From assembly GCA_030686995.1 (NCBI GenBank), contig CM060691.1, positions 64,469,853 through 64,533,852 on the forward strand: 64,000 nucleotides of DNA, written 5' to 3'. The stretch comes from Artemisia argyi (Eukaryota > Streptophyta > Magnoliopsida > Asterales > Asteraceae). Shown one piece after another: positions 1 through 10,351 of the stretch (its first letter is position 1; each line of letters begins with the position of its first letter). The notes beneath the pieces are model-generated. The model was not told the DNA's origin. It made no database searches and saw only the letters and a list, made by a program, of their open reading frames with translations. The position numbers and the translations under genes were made by a program.

Positions 1-290
1 TATCACCATTAACACCTCTTGATGCACACTTCTTATCATCCCCAATCAATCCACCAACCTATAACCCCGTCCCATGGAGCTTACTTGAAACTCATGGAGA
101 CACTTGCCTTTGTTGCATCCACAACCGAACAATTGTGTTCGGACTAAGAGATGAAATGCAATACATGTTTTCTCACATTGAAAACTCGTTGCAACAACCA
201 CCAACAACAAACACAACTCCTCCACCACCATCAACAAACACTCCTCCACCATCACCATCTCCATGTTCACCATCCATTCCTCCAAATTAA
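1..290 (+). CDS. Third accessory ORF of Sirevirus A, C-terminal part
   Basis: The ORF is open from the window edge to TAA at 288-290. It reads a conserved block (PWSLLETHGDTCLCCIHN) followed by a helical stretch (FGLRDEMQYMFSHIEN) and a tail rich in Pro, Thr and Ser. The same block is at the C-terminus of the intact ORF at 12671-13273 in element B, and a weaker relative is in elements D and E. The CxxC pair (CLCC) and the downstream helix are the shared features. No function is known to me. The start lies outside the window. Confidence 0.75.
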   Translation, partial: SPLTPLDAHFLSSPINPPTYNPVPWSLLETHGDTCLCCIHNRTIVFGLRDEMQYMFSHIENSLQQPPTTNTTPPPPSTNTPPPSPSPCSPSIPPN

Positions 291-590
291 ACATGCTTGG
301 TGTCTACAAATAAAATTGTCTTAAACCATTTTGGATGGCAAGCTCTAGAGAGGATTCTCATGTTTGAGCTTTGGTTTATTATTTAAGTGATGATTGTAAG
401 CCTTTAAGGCTTTTGTTAGTTGCATTACTTGTTATGTTTGTTAATGTAATGCTTGATGTATCTATTTAACTTTATTAATGTTATGGTTATGTTTAGTCTC
501 TACTCTTGCATGCTATATACATATATATGTTGCTTGTCCACTAAATATTTTTGAAAGATATCCATATCACGATTTCTTCTTGACCTAAAA
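291..590 (+). other. Noncoding 3' internal region of element A
   Basis: AT-rich sequence between the third ORF and the polypurine tracts, with no ORF. It resembles the corresponding stretches of B (13274-13580) and E in composition and position, including a run of TATATA near 520. Confidence 0.5.
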
Positions 591-754
591 ACGAGGGGGA
601 GTATACTTCAAGGGGGAGCTACTATACTATCGGGATAACCTTTTTGAGGCTAACAAAAAGGGGGAGAATTGATATAAACTCACAATAATACTTGTACATA
701 TACTAATTTTTGATTAATGAGTTTAGATTTTGTAATCATCAAAAAGGGGGAGAT
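591..754 (+). other. Multiple polypurine tracts of element A, one in a hairpin
   Basis: Four purine tracts are seen: ACGAGGGGGAGTA (591-603), TTCAAGGGGGAGCT (607-620), CAAAAAGGGGGAGAA (654-668) and the main tract AAAAAGGGGGAGAT (741-754) that abuts the LTR. Multiple upstream polypurine tracts are a known Sirevirus trait. The third is the 3' arm of an inverted repeat, CCTTTTTG (639-646) with CAAAAAGG (654-661) around a 7-nt loop. The same hairpin is in elements B, D and E. Confidence 0.85.
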
Positions 755-2032
755 TGTTGACATAAATAATGCATGAAAACGTTATTTATATTTTTCGATA
801 TCTCTATGTTTTGACGATCACAAAATCTAAAATCATTAAACGTAAGATTACTACGTAAACAAGTATTAAGCTAGTTTATATCATTATATCCAACTTAATC
901 ACTTAAGGTATGTATAAACAAGTGTTTAATACATCTCATGATCAAAAGGGTATTTAATTAACTAATACAAAGTTTATTTAATTATATAAACTTATTATAT
1001 ATTTTTGAAAAACACTTTTGGTAATAAAGAAATATGTTTTAATCATACTAAATATATGATTTCGAATTTTTAACCAAAATCAGTTAGTTTTTCACCAAAT
1101 AAACTTTCTCCACTAAAAAACAAAGATTCTGGCCATTAGAGCTAGGCGGCCCCCTTAATTATAAGGGGCGGTCCCCTTAATTTTAAGGGGGCCAGCCTTG
1201 ATTTAAGGGGACCGGCCACGCTCCTCAGTCAGAATCTGTTGCCTATAAATACCACCTCAATTCTGGAATTTTGCCTTACCTTTTGCACAAAATTTTCAGA
1301 TCTCAAACTCTCTAAACATCCTCTAAAACCCTTTGATCATTTGTATATTAATCTTTGTTTCAAGTGATTTAATCCCTCATCATCCATCCTCATCCAAAGT
1401 GCAAAAGAAGAACACTCCTTCTACAATTAAGTTCAAGAAGTATTGAAGAGTAGTTGTGCATAGTGTATATATATCATTTGTGAAGTTGTGATGTGTTTGT
1501 AATAAGTAGTTTAGAAGAAATAGAAGTTGTGTAGGAAGTAAAAGTTGATTAGTAGTGAAGTAGTGTAGTTGTGAAGAAGATAGGTGTGAAGTAGATTGAA
1601 GAGAAGAAGATAGGTGTGAAGAAGAAAGGTGTGAAGAAGATAGGTGTGAAGTAAATAGGTGTGAAGAAGTTGTGACGTAGTTGTGGTGTGTAAATTGGTG
1701 TGTAAGGTTTTCTCTGCGAAAAGGGAGTTTGTTGACATAGTCAAGAAAACTCTCGAGTAGGTGACTCGGGGAGTGGAGTAGGAACAAGGAAGGTAACCTT
1801 GTAGCCGAACCACTATAAATCCTTGTGTTGTGGTTTGATCTCTTCAACTCTTTTCATTACTTACTTATTTACCTTTACTATATTAGCTTAGTTAGTTAGT
1901 TACTATATAATTGTTCATATAGTGCAAGTATTGAGATCACATAAACTAGAATCGAAGCTTTTTAAAACTAACTTGTTTTTATAAATTTTAAAAGGACGTA
2001 AAACTATTCAACCCCCCTTCTAGTTTTCCACA
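755..2032 (+). repeat. 3' LTR of element A
   Basis: A 1278-bp LTR starting TGTTGACATAAATAATG and ending TTCTAGTTTTCCACA. U3 carries a palindrome cluster at 1145-1217 and TATAAATA at 1244-1251. After the TATA box come degenerate repeats built on ATAGGTGTGAAGAAG (about 1560-1690), then a U5 block shared by all Sireviruses here (1700-1840). The LTR is much closer to that of element E than to B. Confidence 0.92.
1145..1251 (+). promoter_or_regulatory. LTR promoter of element A: palindrome cluster and TATA box
   Basis: Alternating CCCCTTAA and TTAAGGGG half-sites with GGCGG/CCGGCC flanks form several near-perfect palindromes, for example CCCCTTAA-TT-TTAAGGGG. TATAAATA follows 27 bp downstream at 1244-1251. 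The position before the TATA box fits a U3 enhancer. Comparable clusters occur in the B and E LTRs and also inside those elements, before their accessory ORFs. Confidence 0.7.
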
Positions 2033-4337
2033 GGTGGGTCAGAGGCCGGGCTATATTAGAAAAATCTTGTATAAAGCGTTAGTAAAAACCAGCATGACCA
2101 AGGAAACTTTAAACTCCTTTAATGGTAGTAGGATGAGGTAGCTTTGTGATTACATCGACTTTGGAACGATCTACCTCGATCCCAGATTTTGAAATTTTGT
2201 GGCCAAGGACAATGCCCTCTTTAACCATTAAGTGACACTTCTCTTAATTTAGAACTAAATTAGTGTCTTCACACCATTTCAGCATTCTTTCTAAATGGGA
2301 AAGGCAAGCAGTGAAAGAATTTCCATAGACCGAGAAATCGTCCATGAATACTTTCATGGTTTTTTCAATCATGTCAGAGAAAATGGCCATCATGCACCTT
2401 TGGAACGTGCCCGGAGCATTACATAAGCCAAAGGGCATTCGTCGGTAAGCAAAGGTTCAATAAGGGCAAGTGAAAGTGGTCTTTTCTTGATCCTGAGGAT
2501 CAATGGGAATTTGAAATTAATCGGAAAAGCCATCAAGAAACAATAGAACTCATTTTCCGCTAGACGTTCCAACATTTGATCCATAAAAAGGAGCGGGAAA
2601 TGGTCTTTACGAGTCGCATCATTTAACTTGCGGTAGTTTATACAAACTCTCCATCTGGTAACAAGTCGTATCGGTATCATCTCATTATCTTCATTAGTCA
2701 AAACGGTCATATCGCCTTTTTTGGGAACACAATGAACCGGACTAACCCATGAACTATCCGAGATTGGATAAATCATTACAGCATCAAGGAGTTTTATGAC
2801 CTTGTTTTTGATCACTTCATGGATTTGTGGATTAACCCGTCCTTGTTGTTGGACGGATGCCTTATGGTTATCTTCAAGCAGAATCTTATGAGTACAAAAT
2901 CGAGGGTCAATGCCCTTAATGTCGGATATTTGCCAAGCAGTGGCACTTTTATGCTTCTTGAGCACATCTAAGAGTCGGGTCTTCTCCTCATCTTTTAGGT
3001 CTTTCGAAATGATGACGAGCAATTTATTAGTCTCTTCTAGGTAAGCGTATTCGAGATGAGAAGGTAAATCCTTGAGCTCGAGCTCTGGAGGATTCTCAAT
3101 AGACGGCTTAACTTCTTTTACATTTGCCATTTTAAGGTCTATCGGAGAGGAAGAAGGGGTCAGGTCTTCATTTAAAAGTTGTTCAAGCAAAAGAATGTCC
3201 CCCTCTGGATCACGATATGAATCATCAACTTCCAATGAAGAGGATGTTTCAACAGCAAGAAATTCATCGACATCTTTCAAGAGAAAGTCACTTCCCTCAA
3301 ACGGAGTGAGGGAAGGAGAAGAGGCGGAGACGATTGGTTCTGAAGAAGGAGTGGGATTGCCACTCGAAGCATTATTTGTAAAACTGACATGCTCTTGAGA
3401 ATACTCCTCCGTATCAGCATCAATAACATCGATTCGATTCATGGAGATATGATTATAATTGGAGGAGTATCTCGCGGTTTGGTCAAGATTGAACGTAAGA
3501 GCTTCACTTACAACACGTAGGGTAATCTCCTCATTGTAAACATCAATCAAAGCACGACCAGTCCTTAGGAATCTCCTCCTGAGAATGAGAGGAACCCGTG
3601 GATCGGCATCAAAATCGACAACCACAAAATCGGCAGGGAAATTGAATTTTCCCACATTGACGAAAATATCCTTGGCTATTCCCATTGGTCGGGAAGTAGT
3701 TCGGTCAGCAAGCTCAAGGGTCATACAAGTCGGAGTCAAATCGGGAAGAGATAACTTTTTCCAAATCGATAATGGCATTAGGTTAATGCTAGCAACAAGA
3801 TCAGCTAAGGCGAAGCATTGAACCATCCCCGGAAAATTGCACAGAATAAGAAACTTGCCAGGATCTCCAAGCTTTTTGGGAAGCTTTTTCAGGAGAACCG
3901 CTGAGCAATTCTCATTTAATGGGGTTCTAGCCATCTCAAACAAATTTTCTTTGTTATTCAAAAGATTTTTTATTATAGACGCAAATTTTCGCATCAAAAG
4001 TATAGCATCCGCGAGGCTAATATCAAAATGCAATTCTTGAAAGATCTGATAAAACTTTTCCATTTAAACATGACGGATAAGGCAATCTGGTCTTGACAGG
4101 AATTTCTTTTTCAGGAGGTTGGATGTCTTCGGTCCTTCCATTATTAATAGGAATTTCTGTATCCTTTGTAGCCTCGGTTTCATGGTCGACTACCTTAGGA
4201 GGAAGAAAAGAAGAAGTAGTCGAACCCGTTGGTCCATTGTATGAAACACCACTTCGAGTTGTGCTCGCTTTAACATCACCCCTCAGGTTAGCGATCGTGT
4301 TGCTTGGAAGAGTACCCCGAGCCCGAGGGTCGATCAT
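2033..4337 (-). pseudogene. Element G pol: protease and reverse transcriptase of an Athila/Tat-type gypsy element
   Basis: Read on the minus strand. A linker (4337-4023) with TLPSNTIANLRGDVKA leads to the protease-RT ORF (4063-2390). Protease: ALADLVASINLMPLSIWKKL, where the usual D-L-G is D-L-V, then VPLILRRRFLRTGRALIDVY. RT start: VSPVHCVPKKGDMTVL and WRVCINYRKLNDATRKDHFP. The frame breaks near 2520 and resumes as MPFGLCNAPGTFQRCMMAIF with the catalytic FMDDFSVYG, then LGHKISKSGIEVDR up to ARPLTHL, where element A interrupts it at 2032/2033. In-frame stops also occur after NLVLN (2243), in KGV*SF and in GFY*RF. Integrase and the 3' LTR lie outside the window. This is a dead copy. The protease-RT motifs fit the Athila/Tat branch, as does the tRNA-Asp-like PBS at 15921-15937. 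Confidence 0.9.
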
Positions 4338-5525
4338 TTAAACGCTTATTCAATTCGTTCATTTGGTTAATCATCATTTTATTCATTTCCTCTTGACTTT
4401 TCATGAATTGCTTGATCAACTCCTTCGAGGACGACTGATTTTGATTCACAACTTGATTTTGATTTTGAAAATTTTGTCCTCGGTTGTTTTGATTAAAGCC
4501 CTGATTTTGATTTCCATGATTTGAAGTTTGAAAATTCTCATGATTATAATTCTCATGGTTTTGAAAAGCATTCCCTTGATTCGGGCCTTGATTGTAATTC
4601 CCCCGATTTTGATTTTGATGAAAACCTTGATTTTGACTCTGAAAACCATTGTTCACCCGGTTTTGATTTTGATTCTGATTGAATTGATGGTTCCGGTTTT
4701 GCACATTGTTATTATGATTCACTTGATTCACTTGGTTCGGTTGATTGAAACCGGGTGGTCCAAGATAATTGGTGGAACGGTAACTAAGAAGATTACGGTC
4801 ACCTTGTGGTTGGTAACCATTACCACCCATATTATAGGTTCCCGTAGTAGCATAAACATTCTCGTGAGTGAAGCCACCGGAGGCTGGGCACTCAAGATAC
4901 GAATGAGGACCACCACAAGTCTCACAACTATGGTTAACCATATTGACTTTATGCTTTTTGACTTGATTCTGAGTAGTTTGATGCATTAGTAACATAGCCA
5001 TAGACAAATCATCGAGTTTCTTAGTAATGGCGGCCAACTCAGAATTATAAGAAGAAGAATTATGAGCTATGGTCGATCTTGTTGGCTCATTCCTTTCGGC
5101 TGAGGAATCCTAATAATTGTAATGGGTCGTCATATTCTCAATTAGTTCGTAACAATCTTCAAGACGTCGTTTCATAAAAGTACCACCGGCTGCTGCATTG
5201 ATCATGTCACGATGTCGGAGGGTCAAACCATTGCAAAACGTATCGATTATCGTAACAAGAAGCATATTATAATTTGGACACCGATCAATAGCAAGCTTAT
5301 AATGTTCCCAAGCCTAGAATAAAGACTCATCGGGAAGTTGCCAGAACTTCAAGGTTTTCATCAAAATCAAAATATTTTGCCAAGAACTTCGTCACCATCG
5401 ATGGTGGAAAATATTTTGCCAAGAACTTCAAGACCATCTCTTCAAAAGTATGAATCGAGTTCTTGGGAAGACGATCAAACCAAGCGGTAGCATGATGCGC
5501 TGGAGAATAGGAGAAGAGAGAAAGA
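4288..5525 (-). pseudogene. Element G gag, C-terminal two thirds
   Basis: Continues the gag whose N-terminus is at 15423-15021 on the far side of element B. It begins SLFSYSPAHHATAWFDRLPK and FPPSMVTK, typical of Athila/Tat Gag. Next to this is a small tandem duplication: AAAATATTTTGCCAAGAACT occurs at about 5369 and 5409, repeating FLAKYF and shifting the frame. Further on, stop codons interrupt DESLF*AWE and YNY*DSS. The open part 5037-4288 holds the zinc knuckle CETCGGPHSYLEC followed by a long Asn/Gln-rich tail with a QNQN/NHN pattern. A frameshift near 4310 separates it from the pol linker. Confidence 0.88.
5521..5525. repeat. Target-site duplication of element B, left copy (AAAGA)
   Basis: AAAGA directly precedes the TG of the 5' LTR and is repeated at 15021-15025 directly after the CA of the 3' LTR. 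Joining the flanks with one copy restores an open gag frame for G (DALYL-SLFSYS). Confidence 0.93.
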
Positions 5526-6792
5526 TGTTGATATAAATAATATTTAAAAAAGTTATTAATATTTCTCAATAACTCTATGTTTTGATAATCATAAAATGTA
5601 AACTAAATTAAGTCAAGATTATGACATAAACAAGTATTTAGTAACAAATATTTACTTCTACAACTTATATCACTTAAGGTATGCATAAACTAAGTATCTT
5701 ATGCATTACATGATCAAAGGAAATATTGTCTTAACACAAAACATTTTATAAAATGACATTAACATTTTATATATTTTGGAAAATCATTTTTGGTATTGTT
5801 TTCATTAAACTACAAAGATATGATTTAAAATTACCAATCAAAAAGGGCAAATTTTATCCAGAAAAACTTCCCCACAAAAGGACAAACTTTTCCAACGTTC
5901 TGGAGGGGTGGCCCCCTTAATTCATAAGGCGGCCCCCTTAATCATTAAGGGGACTGGCCACACTCCAGAACAGTAAATTTGTCCTCTTTAAATACTAGTT
6001 CATTCCACAGAATTTTCTCACCTTTTTGCACTCAAAACCTTCTGATCTAATCTCCATTTCTATCCCAAAAATCCTTTGATCATATAATTCATAAGTCTTT
6101 GTTTCTAAGTGATCCAAAGCTTCATCCAGTCAAGTGCAAAAAGAAAGAACACTCCTCTACATCCATTAAATTGTAGTAGTGTTGTGATTAGCTAGTTTCA
6201 TCTTGTAGTAGTGCTAGATACTTGTAAAGTGTTGTGTGAATTTGTTGATTGTAGATACTAGGTTTGTTGTAAAGTAGTGTAGTTGTTATGATTTAGTTGT
6301 ACATAGAAGAAGGTGTGAAGTAGACAAGAAGAAAAGGTGTGAAGCTATCTTGAAGAAGTTGTGAAGGTGTGAAGAAGGAGTGAAGTCTTGAAGAAGTTGT
6401 GAGATTGGTTCTAGCTACAATTAGAACTCGACATTTAGCTTAGTGTCGTTAATAAGTGTAAGCCAAGGTGTGTAAGGTTTCTCCGCCATAAGGAGTTTGT
6501 TGACATAGTGAAGAAAAACTCTCGAGTGTGGTATTCGGGGAGTGGAGTAGGGCAAGGAATGTGTCCTTGTAGCCGAACCACTATAAATTCGCGTGTTGTG
6601 GTTTGATCTTTCTAACTCTATCTTTTCTTCATTCTATTTCAATACTTTCATTATTAGATTAGTCTTGCTTGTATTTGTTGATACTTGAATTCATGTAAGA
6701 TCGAATTGAAAGTTTTTAAAAGCTACAAAAGATTTTGAAAATAAATTTAAAAAGGACGTAAAACTATTCAACCCCCCTTCTAGTTTTCCACA
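5526..6792 (+). repeat. 5' LTR of element B
   Basis: 1267 bp, TGTTGATATAAATAAT to TTCTAGTTTTCCACA. U3 holds the palindrome cluster (5906-5965) and a TATA-like TTTAAATA (5987-5994). Purine-rich GGTGTGAAG repeats (6305-6400) and the U5 block common to all Sireviruses here (6470-6608) follow. Compared with the 3' LTR it has one extra CCCCCTTAA half-site of about 20 bp in the palindrome cluster. Confidence 0.93.
5906..5994 (+). promoter_or_regulatory. LTR promoter of element B (5' copy)
   Basis: GGCCCCCTTAA and TTAAGGGGACTGGCC half-sites in inverted arrangement, followed by TTTAAATA at 5987. The 3' LTR copy is at 14150-14224. The same type of cluster recurs inside the element before the env-like ORF and the third ORF. 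Confidence 0.6.
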
Positions 6793-6810
6793 ATTGGTAT
6801 CAGAGCCAGG
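6793..6810 (+). other. Primer binding site of element B
   Basis: ATTGGTATCAGAGCCAGG follows the LTR end. TGGTATCAGAGC is the usual site complementary to the 3' end of initiator tRNA-Met used by copia elements. Confidence 0.9.
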
Positions 6811-6860
6811 TTTAACAAGATTTTTTAAAATATATTGTATTTTAAAACTTGTAACGATCT

Positions 6861-8717
6861 ATGGAATCTGAAAAATATTTAGAAGGGCAATGTATGCAAA
6901 GACCACCACTATTTGAAAGTGATGGATTTTTATATTGGAAAAAACGATTTGAAACTTATGTCAAATCAAAAGATCTAGATCTTTGGCATGTTATTATTAA
7001 TGGTGATTTCTTACCTATTCAAAATAACCCCGAAACAAATAAAGATGAAATCGTACCTTTTGAAAAACAAAATGATGATTTAAAAAGAAAACTTGCTAAA
7101 AATAATGAAGCAAAAATGGTTATTTATAATGCGCTACCACGTAAAGAGTACGAAAGGATCTTTATGTGTGAAACCGCAAAAGAAATTTGGAATTCTTTAC
7201 TAATAACTCACCAAGGTAATAGTCAAGTCAAAGATAATAAGATAGATCTGTTTGTTCAACAATATGAGCAATTCACGATTCAGGAAGAGGAATCAATTGA
7301 TAATGCTTTTGCTAGATTTAACACTATCATTACAAGTTTAAAAGCACTTGATGAGAATTTTTCTAGTAAGAAATTTGTTAGGAAGTTTCTTAGGGCTCTT
7401 CACCCAAAATGGCGAGCTAAAGTGATGGCTATTGAAGAATCAAAGAATTTATCAACGTTACAACTTGATGAATTAATTGGAAACTTGAAAGTCCATGAAG
7501 TTATTATAAAGAAGGACTCCGAAATGGTCAAAGGAAAACGAGAGCAAAGCAAGTCAATCGCATTGAAAGCTAGAAAGCAATCCAATAACGAAGACATCTC
7601 ATCTTCCAAAAGTGATGACGAAGAATATTCCATGGCCGTAAGAGATTTCAAGAAATTCTTCAAAAGGCGAGGAAGATTCGTTTGATAACGACACGATGAA
7701 AGGAGATCATCTCAAAAGAATAAAGATGACAAGTATAGCAAGAATGAGAGAAAGTGTTTCAAGTGTGGTGATCCGAATCACCTCATTGGAAAATGTCCAA
7801 TGATGACAAGAGATCAAAATCAAAGAGCATTTGTTGGAAGAGCTTGGAGTGATAGCGATGAAGATGAGAAAGAAATGACAAAGGAAGAGAAGTGTCTCAT
7901 GGTGAAGACACCAAGTGAGGTACATTCCGAAACCGAATACTTTAGTAATGAAAATTTATCATTAGATGAAAAAGATTTAGATAGTGAATATAATAGATTA
8001 CGCAAACTAGGACAACAAGTAATGGCTAAAAACAAATCACTAAAATGCATAAACAACCAATTGGAAAACGAAGTACTAGAACTAAAAATTAAAATACATC
8101 AACATGAAAAAGGTATGGAAATTTTTGAAGAATGTAAATCATGTAAAGAGCTTAAAGGTGAAAACGAAATACTCAGGGAAGAAATTCGCAAACTTGATGA
8201 ATTTGAAAATAGTAGTCACTCACTTAGTAAAATAATAAGTATTCAAAGAGTATCTGGAGATAAAACCGGTTTAGGATTTAACTCAACCGAAGCTTCAACA
8301 AGCGAAATTAAAAATGTCAAATTTGAAAGTGAACTTAATGAACTAAAACCTCTAAAATCTAATCCTAAGTATATACTCATAAATGATAAAAAAATACCTC
8401 TTGCCAGTGATGAAGAAATAAAACCGTTTTATAAACCATCTTTAAAGACCGATGTAGGATCGTCTAAACCTAAAACAAGATCTAAAACTCCACCACCTAG
8501 GAAACCAAATAACTCTTATCCTAGATCTAAAACACCTCAACCAAGAAGAAACCAAAACAAACAAAACTACAACAACCCTAGTAATCAAATGTCGAACTAT
8601 CAACCAAGTTACAACCCTTGGGGAATACTACCACCTTTCATGCATCCTAGCCAAATGTTGAACATGTTTGGACCAAACAACTTTGGACCAAAGAGGCAAT
8701 GGGGACCAAATAGCTAG
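6861..8717 (+). pseudogene. Element B Gag (Sirevirus type) with two adjacent stop codons
   Basis: The ATG at 6861 starts [16 protein letters not shown]; the first 274 residues cover the capsid-like domain seen in copia Gag ([37 protein letters not shown]). TGA-TAA at 7683-7688 interrupts it, but the frame stays open on the other side: zinc knuckle CFKCGDPNHLIGKC (7755-7796), an acidic stretch, a coiled-coil-like region rich in Glu/Lys/Leu (about 7980-8240), then an Arg/Pro/Asn-rich tail ending WGPNS before TAG at 8717. The long Gag with a coiled coil is typical of Sireviruses. The homologous Gag of D reads VRQ where B has V**, so at least the TAA looks like CAA-to-TAA. It could also be a programmed stop, but two stops in a row argue for decay. 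Confidence 0.88.
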
Positions 8718-8917
8718 ATCAACATTCCTTATCACTATCTTGGAGTTCTATCGCCATAGACTTTTGCAAAGTCTATTTATCATCTTGAAGATTTAGAAGA
8801 CTTTCTTTTTGAAGACCGCCTGATACGCTATTCTTTCTCTACTCATTGCCATGCGTAGATAATCTTTTCTTTGTTGCTATGCTTGCATAGATATAATTTA
8901 CTTCCTTTTTCTTCTTG

Positions 8918-8920
<3 letters not shown>

Positions 8921-8976
<56 letters not shown>
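8921..8976. repeat. (AT)n microsatellite in element B
   Basis: An uninterrupted AT run of about 28 units. It gives spurious Tyr-Ile ORFs on both strands. Confidence 0.95.
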
Positions 8977-8981
<5 letters not shown>

Positions 8982-9270
8982 TAACCTAGATACGCATTAG
9001 TTGACTTTCTAGAACTCCAGGAAATTGTTCGTTTTCGAACCTTTTCCTTCCCTTTTAGCTCTTTTGAACTTTGACGTTCAACTCGAAGATCTGTTATGTC
9101 CACTATTAGAAGACTCATGATGATGAAGGAATGTGAGTCAAGTGGATCAACACAAGAGTAAAAAGAAGAACCTTCGCACACATATACTATGAATGAAACA
9201 AACTCCTATCGCCGTCAGCTTCCGCCTCTTCCATTTTCTCATTCCATAATCCATTAACACATAGTAAATC

Positions 9271-9276
<6 letters not shown>

Positions 9277-9354
<78 letters not shown>
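9277..9354. repeat. (AT)n microsatellite in element B
   Basis: An AT run of nearly 80 bp between the gag end and the env-like promoter module. Confidence 0.95.
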
Positions 9355-9361
<7 letters not shown>

Positions 9362-9606
9362 CGTATATACTTATATAAACACACATTCCATCACATCTCT
9401 TTAATCCCTTGTAATCATGACATCTTGATCATTTTATCCAAAATTATCAAGACATATCTTGATTAACGAAATGTTAATTAAAGATGTCAAGCACTCCTTA
9501 CTCGTGCTCATAAACTCCAACGTAGTTTCGATATAACATAAATCTAATTATATACATAAAAATATTTTACTATCAGAATTAAATTCGCAAAAAATTTCAT
9601 TTTTGG

Positions 9607-9750
9607 CAGGCGGCGCCCTTAATAATTAAGGGGACCGGCTTGTAATCGGGGGCGGTCCCCTTAATGTTTAAGGGGGCCGGCCATCTGATACTTCCAAATT
9701 CGTTTTCCACCTTAAATCTTTTCCCAAACACTCCATTTGTTCATAAATTC
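9607..9750 (+). promoter_or_regulatory. Internal promoter-like module before the env-like ORF of element B
   Basis: Palindrome cluster at 9607-9684: GGCGCCCTTAATAATTAAGG, then GGCGGTCCCCTTAA, then TTAAGGGGGCCGGCC. It is the same type as the U3 cluster of this element's LTR. A TATA-like CATAAATTCC follows at about 9741-9750, and the first ATG is at 9771. Order and spacing parallel the LTR promoter. Promoter activity is inferred. Confidence 0.55.
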
Positions 9751-9770
9751 CTCCCTCACCACTACTGTGA

Positions 9771-9873
9771 ATGAACCAAAACAACCAAAACCACCAAAAT
9801 CCTTCACCAAATCACCAATCCGGGGTTGTTTCGCAAGGGGCAAACGCTAACCAAACGTATAACAACATCTTTT
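9771..9873 (+). other. Possible leader exon of the env-like gene in element B
   Basis: An ATG at 9771 opens a 34-codon stretch rich in Asn and Gln that runs into a consensus-like 5' splice site (TTTT|GTAAGT, cut after 9873). Splicing to 10953 (TTATTTAG|G) would join it to the env-like ORF, but in a different frame, so it would serve as an untranslated or upstream-ORF leader. Element D has a matching donor and acceptor before its env-like ORF. Inference only. Confidence 0.4.
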
Positions 9874-10349
9874 GTAAGTTTTCCAACATACATTTCATCA
9901 CATTTCATTCAATTTAGTGTCTAATCAATAATTAGATATTTTATTAAAATTTATTTTAATCCGAATTTTAGTAAAATTGAAGTTAAGAATTGAATAACCA
10001 AATGCTTCCCATATGATTAGAATGTAGAATTGCAACTCAAACTAAGTATGACACTTCATATTTTCAAGATCTTCAATCGCCCATAAACCCTTGTTAATTT
10101 CATTCTTCAAAAAGGCACATTGTTGATATAACTTTTAAAAACTAGTTAAAACTTACTACATTATAGTTGTTTAATGTTTTAAACAATCAAAACATACTTT
10201 TCAATTCATTATAAAAGGGTTCATGAAGTCAATATGGGTGTTTGGTTCATGAACAAATCATACTTACATGTAGTTATTTAAAACTTAAAACTAGCTCACT
10301 AAACTTCCTAACATAATTCGAGTCTATAGATGTCATCAAGATATCTAAT

Positions 10350-10351
<2 letters not shown>

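Larger units (their letters stand above)
1..2032 (+). mobile_element. Element A: 3' end of a Sirevirus-type copia retrotransposon
   Basis: The visible part holds the tail of the third ORF, three upstream polypurine tracts, the main polypurine tract and a complete 3' LTR ending in CA at 2032. The base after it (2033) falls inside the RNase H-proximal coding part of gypsy element G, read on the minus strand, so A was inserted there. The expected 5-bp target duplication is GGTGG (2033-2037); its partner lies left of the window. The LTR is close to that of element E, but the ORF tail is of element B type. Confidence 0.9.
8718..9606 (+). other. Noncoding region after gag in element B, where pol is expected
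   Basis: No ORF with pol similarity in any frame. It contains a perfect 9-bp hairpin just after gag (8756-8776, arms ATAGACTTT and AAAGTCTAT, loop TGC) and two long (AT)n runs (8921-8976 and 9277-9354). Confidence 0.7.

Noticed and set aside
1380..1847. Minus-strand Ser/His/Leu-rich ORFs over A's LTR.
   Set aside because: Generated by the GTGTGAAGAAG repeats in the LTR, with no counterpart kept in B or E.
2033..2060. GGTGGGTCAGAGGCCGGG directly after A's LTR resembles a primer binding site (GGTATCAGAGCC), which would make 755-2032 a 5' LTR.
   Set aside because: On the minus strand the same bases read ARPLTHL of G's RNase H region, and PPTs lie left of the LTR, so it is a 3' LTR with gypsy flank.
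4528..4989. Plus-strand ORF of 153 codons rich in Ile/Leu/Met.
   Set aside because: Antisense shadow of the Asn/Gln-rich tail of G's Gag.
8843..9384. Minus-strand ORFs with long Tyr-Ile runs.
   Set aside because: They are (AT)n microsatellites translated; the same applies near 10711, 32469, 51743 and 57908.
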